Position numbers and translations under genes: made by a program
Notes under the pieces: generated by a model
Database searches by the model: none
The model's input: the letters and a program-made list of their open reading frames with translations, nothing else
What the model was told of the DNA's origin: nothing
NCBI GenBank assembly: GCA_051745395.1
Contig: JBNJEA010000165.1
Coordinates: forward strand, 1 to 6,015
DNA: 6,015 nt
Source: JBNJEA01 sp051745395
Lineage (GTDB): Bacteria > Desulfobacterota > Desulfobacteria > Desulfobacterales > Desulfosalsimonadaceae
Reading direction: 5' to 3'
Part shown: positions 1 to 5,940 of the stretch, in pieces
How positions within the stretch are numbered: position 1 is the stretch's first letter
How the letters are laid out: every line of letters begins with the position of its first letter

Positions 1-30
1 GAAAGAATGATCAATTAGACGGACATATAA

Positions 31-168
31 ATCACCGGCTATCCCACCCTGGAAACCGCCCGGGAGGCCATGAACCACGGCGCCCGGGAATACCTGGTCA
101 AGCCCATCGACAAAAACGAGCTTGAGGAAAAAATCCAGGCAATTGTCCAGGAGCGGGGATCAACCTGA
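31..168 (+). pseudogene. response-regulator receiver domain, C-terminal fragment (5' part broken)
   Basis: The reading frame from 31 to the TGA at 166-168 encodes 45 residues that match the second half of a CheY-like receiver domain. ITGYPT carries the conserved Thr at the end of beta-4, AREAMNHGAREYL is alpha-4 into beta-5, and VKPIDKNEL holds the conserved switch Lys-Pro. The phospho-acceptor Asp and acidic pocket would lie upstream of the window or in the disrupted part. Upstream in the same frame are stops TAG (16-18) and TAA (28-30), so the gene is not open here. Either nonsense mutations, a frameshift at the AAA run 29-31 (the other frame reads KNDQLDGHI), or a sequence error could explain this. 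An internal ATG at 70 sits just behind GGGAGG and could restart a 32-residue peptide. The stop overlaps the next start (TGATG), so the gene was translationally coupled to the dikinase-like protein. The receiver assignment is fairly firm; pseudogene status is less so. Confidence 0.6.
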
Positions 169-2681
169 TGGCAAAAGCGGGCAGGGAATCGGCCGCCGGG
201 CAACTGCCGCTGACCCGGGGGCAAACGATTTTTTCCCGGGTTAGACACGTACTGGAGAACGGGTTTTTCAAGGTTTTTTTGCCCGGGGTGCTGATCCGGA
301 AAAAATATGCCCATTTCCAGCGCCTGCGCCGGGGAGACCGCACGGCCCTGGAGCTGATCGCCCGCCTGGAGGAGATCAGGCAGAAACGGCTGGTCTGCGA
401 TCCGGAATACATCCGTTGCCTGTTCCGGGACCTGGACCGGGAGGTGGGGGGCCTGGTTGATGCCATTATCGCCTTTAACCCGGTCAAATACGCCTTATTG
501 CGCAATTATCACCGAAAGTACGCCTTTTATGTGAACCTGGCCGTAATGGCGGACGAACCGGCGGCCGATCCGCCCTATGTGCTGGCCCTGGATTCGGAGT
601 TGTCCGAAGACACAGCCGGCGGCAAGGCGGCCACCCTTTCTTCCCTGATCACGGCACACGGTCTTTCCGTGCCGCCGGGCGTGGTCATTACCACCCGGGC
701 GTTTTATCTGTTTTTGCAATTCAACGGCCTGCCGGAACGGATCCGGTCGGAGCTGGGGCGGTTGGGCCCGGAAGACCACGGGGCGATCCACGAGGTCAGC
801 CGGCGCATCCGGTCTGCCATCCTGGCGGCGGAGATGCCGCCGGCGCTGGAAAAGGCCGTGGCGGGCGCCATGGAAAACACCGAAATCGAAAAGCACGCCC
901 TGGCCCTTCGCAGCAGCGCCGTGGGCGAAGACCTGCAGGCCTCTTTTGCCGGGCAGTTCGAAAGCCGGTTAAACGTGGCCCCGGACCGTTGGTTTGACGC
1001 CTACAGGGAAGTGCTGGCCAGCAAATACAGCCCCCATGCCATCTCCTACCGCATGCAGCAGGGATTTTCCGACGACATGTGCCCCATGGCGGTGCTGGTT
1101 ATGCCCACTATCGCAGCTCAGGTCAGCGGCATTCTTTATACGCGGGAACAAGGGGCGGCGGACCGGGCGGTTACCTACATGGTATCCGGCGGCGGGGAAC
1201 AATTGGCCGCCGGCGGTGGCTGCGAGGGGCGGGCCGCTTTTGACATGAATTGCCAGCAGCTCTGCGATGTCGCGCCCTTCGATTTGCTGGGCCGGCAAAC
1301 CCTGACCGACCTGTTTTTGACCGGGCAGAAGCTGGAAGAACTCTTTGGTACACCCCAGGATGTGGAATGGATCGTCGATGAAAATGATGTGATCTATATC
1401 GTGCAGTCCCGACCTCTACGGATGTCGGCGGCCGGTTCCGCTCCGGCGCCGGCGGAGGAGGCGGCGGCATACCCGGAAGACGCCGTTTTGACCTGCGGTC
1501 AGTGGGTCAGCGCCGGTAAGGCGGCCGGCCGGGTGTATCGGGTAAAAGATTCGCGCTTGCCGGATGAAATCCCGGAGCAGGCCGTGCTGGTCACGGAGGA
1601 ATTGCCGCCCGAGCTAACCATCGCCCTGGATAAGGTGGCGGCCGTATTGGCGGAAAAAGGCAGCCCGGCCTGCCATTTTGCCTCCGTGGCTCGGGAGGCC
1701 GGCATTCCCGTGATTTGCAATGTGGAAGGAACCGATGCGATGGCCGACGGGCAGACGGTCAGTGTCGACGCCGAGCAGGCGGTGGTCCTGGCCGGCCGCC
1801 ATTTCGAAACGCAGCACCGAAAAGCGGGGGCGGAATTCCCGGACACCCCGGCGCTGAAAATGCTTGCCGACGCGCTGGCCTATATCTCCCCGCTGACCCT
1901 GTCGGATCCGGATGCCGAAGATTTTTCGATCCAGTCCTGCCGGAGCCTGCATGATATCGTCCGCTACGTCCATGAAGCCGGCGTGCGGGAAATGTTTTCC
2001 CTGGTGGGCCGGCGGGGCATCGACAGCTATGGCGCCAAGCGGCTTTTATCCGGCATCCCGCTGGTCATGCACATTCTGGATGTGGCCCGCGGGGTAACGG
2101 CCGGAGGGCGGCGCGGCAAGGAAGTCCGTCTGGAAGACATCCGGAGCCGGCCGATGCAGGACTTGTTTGCCGGGCTTGCCGCGCCGGTAGTCCATTGGGA
2201 TCCGAGCATCCTGCACTATGACTGGAACGCCTATGCCAAAAGCACGGACGCCTTTGTCAACGTGGAAAAATCCACGCAGTTCAGCAGTTATGCCATCGTG
2301 GACAAAGACTATCTGCATGCACTTTTGCGGTTCGGCTACCATTTTGCCGTTTTGGACGCCATTGAAAGCGCCGAGCCGGAGCAGAACTACATCCATTTCA
2401 GCTTCAAGGGCGGCGGCGGCATCGACAAGCAGCGCTTTTTGCGGGTGGAGTTGATCCGGATGATCCTGGAACATTTTTCGTTTACCGTGCACACGGCATC
2501 CGACATGATAGAAGCCGCTTTTGACCGGCGGTCCTTGGCCGATACGGGCGCCAACCTGCGCCGGCTGGGAGTGGTGCTCGGCAAAACCGTGCTGCTGGAC
2601 ATGCGGTTGAAAAACATGGACGAGGTCCGGGCCCTGGCCGACGATATCATAGGGGAGGTAGATGGTTTTTTCTCTGTTTAA
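168..2681 (+). CDS. PEP synthase/PPDK-like protein: ATP-grasp plus phosphohistidine domain, no PEP-binding barrel
   Basis: This 837-residue protein is probably cytosolic. Residues 1-140 are a basic, helical region I do not recognise. Residues about 143-418 are a PPDK/PEP-synthase N-terminal ATP-grasp domain: GGKAATL at 151-157, LRSSAVGED at 247-255, QDVEW at 397-401 and VQSRP at 412-416, which are the usual nucleotide-binding positions. Residues about 440-545 form the swivelling phosphohistidine domain. GSPACHFASVAREAGIPV puts the phospho-accepting His at 503 and resembles the GGRTCHAA motif of PEP synthase. Residues about 560-837 should then be the PEP/pyruvate TIM barrel, but none of its motifs is visible and the segment is shorter than that domain. 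It is an unrecognised alpha/beta domain containing FKGGGGIDK. The protein should therefore use ATP to phosphorylate His503 and pass the phosphate to an unknown acceptor, as rifampin phosphotransferase does with a different acceptor domain. The start overlaps the receiver stop, with a weak GGGG at 155-158. Pyruvate dikinase activity is not supported. Confidence 0.85.
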   Translation: MAKAGRESAAGQLPLTRGQTIFSRVRHVLENGFFKVFLPGVLIRKKYAHFQRLRRGDRTALELIARLEEIRQKRLVCDPEYIRCLFRDLDREVGGLVDAIIAFNPVKYALLRNYHRKYAFYVNLAVMADEPAADPPYVLALDSELSEDTAGGKAATLSSLITAHGLSVPPGVVITTRAFYLFLQFNGLPERIRSELGRLGPEDHGAIHEVSRRIRSAILAAEMPPALEKAVAGAMENTEIEKHALALRSSAVGEDLQASFAGQFESRLNVAPDRWFDAYREVLASKYSPHAISYRMQQGFSDDMCPMAVLVMPTIAAQVSGILYTREQGAADRAVTYMVSGGGEQLAAGGGCEGRAAFDMNCQQLCDVAPFDLLGRQTLTDLFLTGQKLEELFGTPQDVEWIVDENDVIYIVQSRPLRMSAAGSAPAPAEEAAAYPEDAVLTCGQWVSAGKAAGRVYRVKDSRLPDEIPEQAVLVTEELPPELTIALDKVAAVLAEKGSPACHFASVAREAGIPVICNVEGTDAMADGQTVSVDAEQAVVLAGRHFETQHRKAGAEFPDTPALKMLADALAYISPLTLSDPDAEDFSIQSCRSLHDIVRYVHEAGVREMFSLVGRRGIDSYGAKRLLSGIPLVMHILDVARGVTAGGRRGKEVRLEDIRSRPMQDLFAGLAAPVVHWDPSILHYDWNAYAKSTDAFVNVEKSTQFSSYAIVDKDYLHALLRFGYHFAVLDAIESAEPEQNYIHFSFKGGGGIDKQRFLRVELIRMILEHFSFTVHTASDMIEAAFDRRSLADTGANLRRLGVVLGKTVLLDMRLKNMDEVRALADDIIGEVDGFFSV
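2652..2659 (+). promoter_or_regulatory. ribosome binding site of the phosphatase gene
   Basis: GGGGAGGT lies inside the last codons of the dikinase-like gene, only 2-3 bases before the ATG at 2662. The spacing is short, but there is no competing start nearby and conserved phosphatase sequence begins soon after. The strong site and the 20-nt gene overlap imply coupled translation of the two proteins. Confidence 0.6.
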
Positions 2682-3693
2682 AAAAAGCAATGATCCGGTC
2701 TATCCGCTGACCTGGGTGACGCCGCAGCTCGCCGTGGGCCATGCCCCCATGTCCTATGCCGAACTCGACAGCATCAAAAACCAGGGGATTCGCGCGATTA
2801 TGAACCTGTGCATGGAAATGGAGGCGCTGGTCGAGTTTGAAAGGGAAGAAGGTTTTGAGGTGTATTACCTGCCCATCATGGACGAGGGGCTGCCGGAGCT
2901 CGCCGACCTGGAAAAGGCGCTGGACTGGCTCGACGAGTGCATTTACCTGGGTAAAAAGGTCCTGATTCACTGCCGGCACGGCATCGGCCGAACGGGCACG
3001 GTGGTTTATTCGTACCTGCTGCGCAAGGGGCTGGACCGGAAAAGCGCCGGCAAGAAGATGCGCGGCCTGCGCGCCCGGCCCACGGAACAGCCCCAGAAAC
3101 GTTTTTTACATCAGTACGGGAAAAGGGAAACGCCGCTGGCAATTTTCGAGCCGACTTTGATCCCACAGTTTAAAGTGGAACTGAAACCTTTCTTTGATCG
3201 GATCGGGAAAATCCTGGAAAAGGCGGAGGCCGATATCAGCGAAAAAACGCCGCGCTGCGGCAAGGACCACAGTCGATGCTGCTATGGGACGGTGCGGGTG
3301 ACGCTTGCCGAAGCCGTTTACCTGCAGTATGCCGTCAACACGGAGTTGACGCATTCATTGCGCAATGCCTGCATCAACGATGCCCTGCATTCCGGGGCGC
3401 CGGAGGGGTGCGGTGTCATCGAAGACGCCGGCGCGGCAGGCGATGCCGCCTGCCCGCTGCTAAAAGACGGGCAGTGTTTGACCTATGATTACCGGCCGGC
3501 ACCATGCCGGGTGTTTGATCAAAAGCATTCGGAAATTCCGCCGGATTTGGCCGGGGCCCTCCAGGCACTTTCAAAGGAGATCCTGGCGCTTTTCCTCGGC
3601 GAAGACGCCGGGATTTCGCCGCCGCAATTTACATTGTGCGACGCGGTTTCCGGGAAGTTCGTGCAGCGGTTTTTTGAACTGATGGCAAAATAA
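2662..3693 (+). CDS. dual-specificity protein phosphatase fused to a YkgJ-type cysteine-cluster domain
   Basis: This is a 343-residue two-domain protein with no signal peptide or membrane segment. Residues about 12-155 are a Cys-based dual-specificity/tyrosine phosphatase domain. HCRHGIGRTGT at 103-113 is the HCx5R-T/S signature, with nucleophile Cys104, phosphate-binding Arg110 and Thr111. Asp74 in PIMDEGLPE, 30 residues upstream, is the likely general acid. After a linker, residues about 196-330 resemble the YkgJ/UPF0153 putative metal-chelating family: Cys199, Cys206-Cys207, then CPLLKDGQC at 264-272 and YRPAPCRVF at 277-285. The first cysteines are spaced C-x6-CC rather than the more usual closer pairs. 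The gene overlaps the dikinase-like gene by 20 nt and is its natural partner. The phosphatase may remove phosphate from that protein, its target or the regulator, and the cysteine cluster may sense metal or redox state; both roles are inferred. The domain calls are strong, the substrate unknown. Confidence 0.88.
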   Translation: MVFSLFKKSNDPVYPLTWVTPQLAVGHAPMSYAELDSIKNQGIRAIMNLCMEMEALVEFEREEGFEVYYLPIMDEGLPELADLEKALDWLDECIYLGKKVLIHCRHGIGRTGTVVYSYLLRKGLDRKSAGKKMRGLRARPTEQPQKRFLHQYGKRETPLAIFEPTLIPQFKVELKPFFDRIGKILEKAEADISEKTPRCGKDHSRCCYGTVRVTLAEAVYLQYAVNTELTHSLRNACINDALHSGAPEGCGVIEDAGAAGDAACPLLKDGQCLTYDYRPAPCRVFDQKHSEIPPDLAGALQALSKEILALFLGEDAGISPPQFTLCDAVSGKFVQRFFELMAK

Positions 3694-3749
3694 ATAATTG
3701 GATATCACGCTGGCGGAGATCTCACAAGAAAAGGCGATTCGTCCCGGTA

Positions 3750-3824
3750 GTCATGCCTGCGGAGGCAGGCATCCAGGATTTTTTGCCGCCTGGAAAACTG
3801 GATGCCTGCCTCCGCAGGCATGAC
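3750..3824. repeat. perfect 27-bp inverted repeat, REP/BIME-like ('MPAEAGIQ' type)
   Basis: Arms 3750-3776 and 3798-3824 are exact reverse complements across a 21-base spacer. Each arm is itself a hairpin: ATGCCTGC, a GGAG loop and GCAGGCAT at 3753-3772, mirrored at 3802-3821. Translated by chance the arm reads MPAEAGIQ, the peptide typical of a palindromic repeat family scattered in many environmental proteobacterial genomes. A GTAG tetranucleotide overlaps the start of the left arm (3747-3750), a feature seen beside REP palindromes, but it is not mirrored on the right. The element may be mobilised in trans by a REP-associated transposase elsewhere in the genome (inference). In RNA it would form a very stable hairpin at the 3' end of the phosphatase operon. 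Confidence 0.8.
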
Positions 3825-3880
3825 AGGCGTATGGAACTGCTTTTTTTGAGGATGCGCATGGCCATCGACAAAGTTGTCAA

Positions 3881-3888
3881 AAAGATTA
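3881..3888. repeat. left 8-bp direct repeat, probable target-site duplication
   Basis: AAAGATTA here is repeated exactly at 4048-4055, directly outside the terminal inverted repeats of the 3889-4047 element. The position fits a duplication made on insertion. The left boundary is ambiguous by one or two bases, because AT precedes the CCGG that begins the mirrored sequence. Confidence 0.5.
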
Positions 3889-4047
3889 ATCCGGTTATCG
3901 GATTTACTCCAGTAACAGCAAATTTTCGCGCCAAGACGCAAAGACGCAAAGCTTTCAAGCCATTCTTGGCGCTCTTGGCGGCTTTGCGCGAGAATAAAAA
4001 AAAGAACTCGACGACTCGTCACTTACTGGAGCGAACCGGATAACCGG
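3889..4047. mobile_element. MITE-like non-coding insertion, about 159 bp
   Basis: Ends 3890-3915 and 4023-4048 are inverted repeats matching at 22 of 26 positions, including uninterrupted stretches ATAACCGGA and TTACTGGAG. Inside lies a second, imperfect inverted repeat. Exact 8-bp direct repeats AAAGATTA flank the whole element. It has no transposase or believable gene, so it would depend on an enzyme supplied in trans. It sits 25 bases upstream of the ATG of the gene stump at 4073, in what would have been that gene's promoter region. The family is not one I can name. Confidence 0.6.
3923..3993. repeat. inner imperfect inverted repeat of the MITE-like element ('AKTQRRKA' type)
   Basis: Arm 3923-3951 (core TCGCGCCAAGACGCAAAG) pairs imperfectly with arm 3965-3993 (core CTTGGCGGCTTTGCGCGAGA) around a 13-base loop. 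Within the left arm ACGCAAAG occurs twice in tandem. Chance translation gives FRAKTQRRKA on one arm and LAALRE on the other, peptides I recognise from spurious small proteins across environmental genomes. This marks it as a common dispersed palindrome. It is either the core of the larger element or an older insertion carried inside it. Confidence 0.65.
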
Positions 4048-4055
4048 AAAGATTA
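4048..4055. repeat. right 8-bp direct repeat, probable target-site duplication
   Basis: AAAGATTA matches 3881-3888 exactly. Its first base is shared with the last mirrored base of the terminal repeat. Removing one copy plus the element would rebuild a continuous sequence leading directly into the leader of the gene stump at 4073. Confidence 0.5.
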
Positions 4056-4072
4056 CAATTCGTGGAGATATA

Positions 4073-4201
4073 ATGCTGCTGAGCAGAGATTTCAGAGAGT
4101 TTATCGAATCGTTAAACGAAAACGGGGGGAAATATTATCGCTTCATCTTCGCCGTTATCTTCCCCAAAAATTCCGGGATCTCCCGGATTCCAAACAAGTA
4201 A
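4073..4201 (+). pseudogene. 5' stump of a probable nucleotidyltransferase gene (AbiEii/MNT-like), truncated
   Basis: An ATG at 4073 has an excellent ribosome binding site, GGAG at 4064-4067 five bases upstream. A perfect TATAAT (4069-4074) overlaps the start but has no convincing -35 box. The first 21 or so residues, MLLSRDFREFIESLNENGGK, resemble the opening helix of small nucleotidyltransferases of the AbiEii/MNT toxin-antitoxin type, which commonly begin L-x-x-DF-x-EFI-x-LLN-x-x-x-VKYL before a GGYA motif. The GGYA motif and the catalytic acidic residues are missing. After about residue 22 the frame runs into the reverse strand of the murJ 3' end and stops by chance at TAA 4199-4201, giving 42 residues. 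So only the start survives, probably after a deletion that joined it to murJ. The family call comes from a short stretch and is tentative; the truncation inside murJ is plain. Confidence 0.45.
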
Positions 4202-5715
4202 CCCGCGCTGACAAATAAAAGGAAAAACAGCGCTCCGCAGATTATTGCCGAGCCCATGCTGCCCAAAAGACTGCTCGTATCGACGCCTGAAAGCGCCAAT
4301 CGGCGAAAGGCTTCCAGTACAACGCCGAGGCCGGCGCTCAACAGCGCCATTTTGATGTAAAACCGGTATACGATGCGGCTTTCGCGGTTGGCCGTCCGCC
4401 GGTTCCACAGCACATAAAGCAGCAGCACCTGGAAAATCGCGGAGACGGACACGGCCAGGGCCACGCCCTCCGGGCCCATCTGCCGCATGCCGATGTAGTA
4501 GACCGGCAGGCTCAGTATCACGGCGATGGTGCCGAATACGGCCGGAAACAACGTGTTGGATACGGCGTAATAGCCGCGCACCACCACGGTCTGCGCGGCA
4601 AAGGCGATGGCTCCGACCATGATGAATACCAGCACATCCGATGTCAGGGCCGTATCCGCTGCGCTAAATTGCCCCCGCTGAAACAAAATCCGGACCACCT
4701 CGCAGCGCAGCACCATGAACAACACCGAAAAGGGGATGACCAGGCCCAGGTAGCGCAGCGTGGAGTTGAGCAGGCGGTTTAATTCGCCCATTTTGTTTTC
4801 CACCGCCATTTTCGCCATGAAGGGATAGGAGGCCACGCCCACGGCCTGGCCGAAGAAGGCCACCAGGATCAGCATCACCCGGAGGCTGTAGTTTAGGGCG
4901 GCAATGCTGCCTTCGGGCAGAAAGGAGCCGAAAAACTTCAGGAAAAACTCGGTGGAAAAGGTCATGGTCAGCCCCAGCATCAGGGGCAGGGTCAAAAGGA
5001 TATAATTTTTCAGCTCCGGGTGGGCGAGGTTTATAACGGCAAAAAAGCGCATGCCCACCCGCCGGGCGCCCCAGAGCTGGAGTACAAAATTGCCGGCGAT
5101 TGCTCCGGCCAAAACGCCCCACGAAAATCCGGCCATGCCGATACGGCCGCCCAACAAAAGGCCGCCGGCGATAATGCCGAGGTTGTAGATCAGCGGCGCC
5201 AGTGCCGGTATGAAAAACCGTTCCTTGGCAAACTGGACGGCGGTGAGCATGCCGCCGGTGAAAAAGAAAAACTGGGCCGGCAGGATGATGCGGGTCATGC
5301 GGACGGCCTCGGCCTTGACGGCCGGGTCTTTCAGGCCCGGGGCCACGATGCTGACCAGTTCCGGGGTATAGTATTCGGCAATGGCAATAAGGACCGCCAG
5401 GGCGCCGCCGAAGCCGGTGAGAATAACGGAAAACACGCGCCAGCCTTCGGTTTCCCGGTCGGCGGCGAGGTAGCGTGAAAAAATCGGGATAAAGGTGACG
5501 GAGAGAAAACCGCTGGCCACGATGTGGTTTAAAATCTCGGGCAGCACAAAGGCCACCTGGTAGGCGTCGACCGCCGCGCTGGCCCCGCCCACGTAGGCGA
5601 TGACCATCTCGCGCACCAGGCCGACGGCCCGGCTTAAAAACACAGAGGCCATCATGATGATCGAGGCGATGCCGACTTTGCGGTAGACGGACGAGGCAGC
5701 GGCGTTCTGGTTCAA
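4135..5715 (-). CDS. murJ: lipid II flippase MurJ (MviN family), TTG start
   Basis: This inner-membrane protein belongs to the MOP exporter superfamily and moves lipid-linked peptidoglycan precursor (lipid II) to the periplasmic face. From TTG at 5715 it is 526 residues, close to the 511 of E. coli MurJ. Early motifs align well: LSRAVGLVREM (Arg29, Arg35), VDAYQVAFVLPEIL (Asp50) and GFLSVTFIPIF. NYSLRVM supplies the conserved cavity arginine (Arg279), and LFQRGQFSAADT is another family block. Hydrophobic segments run to the end, including two extra C-terminal helices typical of MurJ, consistent with about 14. The frame stays open upstream to 5883, but those 56 residues are polar, unconserved and outside the family length. 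AAAAGG lies 7 bases before the TTG. The position of E. coli Arg52 is Asn63 here (LPEILNHI against LPNLLRRI). The gene is convergent with the phosphatase operon and appears monocistronic within the window. Family assignment is very secure; the start is probable. Confidence 0.93.
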   Translation of the reverse strand: MNQNAAASSVYRKVGIASIIMMASVFLSRAVGLVREMVIAYVGGASAAVDAYQVAFVLPEILNHIVASGFLSVTFIPIFSRYLAADRETEGWRVFSVILTGFGGALAVLIAIAEYYTPELVSIVAPGLKDPAVKAEAVRMTRIILPAQFFFFTGGMLTAVQFAKERFFIPALAPLIYNLGIIAGGLLLGGRIGMAGFSWGVLAGAIAGNFVLQLWGARRVGMRFFAVINLAHPELKNYILLTLPLMLGLTMTFSTEFFLKFFGSFLPEGSIAALNYSLRVMLILVAFFGQAVGVASYPFMAKMAVENKMGELNRLLNSTLRYLGLVIPFSVLFMVLRCEVVRILFQRGQFSAADTALTSDVLVFIMVGAIAFAAQTVVVRGYYAVSNTLFPAVFGTIAVILSLPVYYIGMRQMGPEGVALAVSVSAIFQVLLLYVLWNRRTANRESRIVYRFYIKMALLSAGLGVVLEAFRRLALSGVDTSSLLGSMGSAIICGALFFLLFVSAGYLFGIREIPEFLGKITAKMKR

Positions 5716-5722
5716 GGATATG

Positions 5723-5728
5723 CCTTTT
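5723..5728 (-). promoter_or_regulatory. ribosome binding site deciding the murJ TTG start
   Basis: AAAAGG on the minus strand ends 7 bases before TTG at 5715-5713. No in-frame ATG or GTG starts a protein of family length near here. The far upstream TTG at 5883 has only a GGGG nearby and would add an unconserved tail. Confidence 0.55.
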
Positions 5729-5911
5729 CGGAGCTTGAGGGTTTCATCCGGTCTCTTTTTCCGTAATGCTGTATCAGGCCGGCCGGCGAACTGCAAGTTT
5801 GAAAATGGGAAGATGTTGCTTGAAATGAACAAATAACCGGTTTTCCGGGGAGCCACAATCCGCTGAAATAAAACCGCTTGCAAACTGCCCCGGATTCGGG
5901 TATGTTAAAAG

Positions 5912-5940
5912 TTTACAAAAAAATACATCCGCAATGACAA
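5912..5940 (-). promoter_or_regulatory. candidate sigma70-type promoter for murJ
   Basis: On the minus strand TTGTCA (5940-5935, five of six to consensus) is followed after 17 bases by TGTAAA (5917-5912, four of six). The spacer contains a T-rich tract. Transcription would begin near 5905 and leave a leader of about 190 bases, containing a small CCCG/CGGG hairpin at about 5887-5900. This is a pattern match only. Confidence 0.3.

Larger units (their letters stand above)
3694..4134. other. intergenic island of repeats and gene debris
   Basis: These 441 bases separate the stop of the phosphatase gene from the convergent murJ stop. They are more AT-rich than the flanking genes and contain a 27-bp inverted repeat, a MITE-like insertion with flanking direct repeats, and the 5' stump of a lost gene. 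I see no classical rho-independent terminator for either flanking gene. The strongest hairpin (3750-3824) is followed by a T-run only at 3841-3847, about 16 bases on, so it could at best attenuate transcription. Open frames across this stretch on both strands run through the repeats and are not believable genes. Confidence 0.7.

Noticed and set aside
2046..2690. 214-codon - strand frame opposite the dikinase-like gene
   Set aside because: It is antisense to a well-supported gene in GC-rich DNA, with no recognisable domain.
3732..3829. AGGCG direct repeats flanking the 27-bp palindrome as a target duplication
   Set aside because: The left copy (3732-3736) is 13 bases from the arm while the right one (3825-3829) abuts it, and five bases may match by chance.
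3798..3847. Rho-independent terminator made of the right repeat arm and the following T-run
   Set aside because: The T-run begins about 16 bases after the hairpin, too far for a classical terminator.
3705..4022. 105-codon - strand frame over the same repeats
   Set aside because: It is the mirror image of the repeats (again containing MPAEAGIQ), so it is a by-product of palindromic DNA.
3753..4043. 96-codon + strand frame beginning MPAEAGIQ
   Set aside because: It runs through two unrelated palindromic repeats and their spacer; the peptide segments are those of known dispersed repeats and there is no ribosome binding site.
3750..4048. CRISPR array
   Set aside because: The repeats are inverted, of unrelated types and not regularly spaced, and no cas gene is present.
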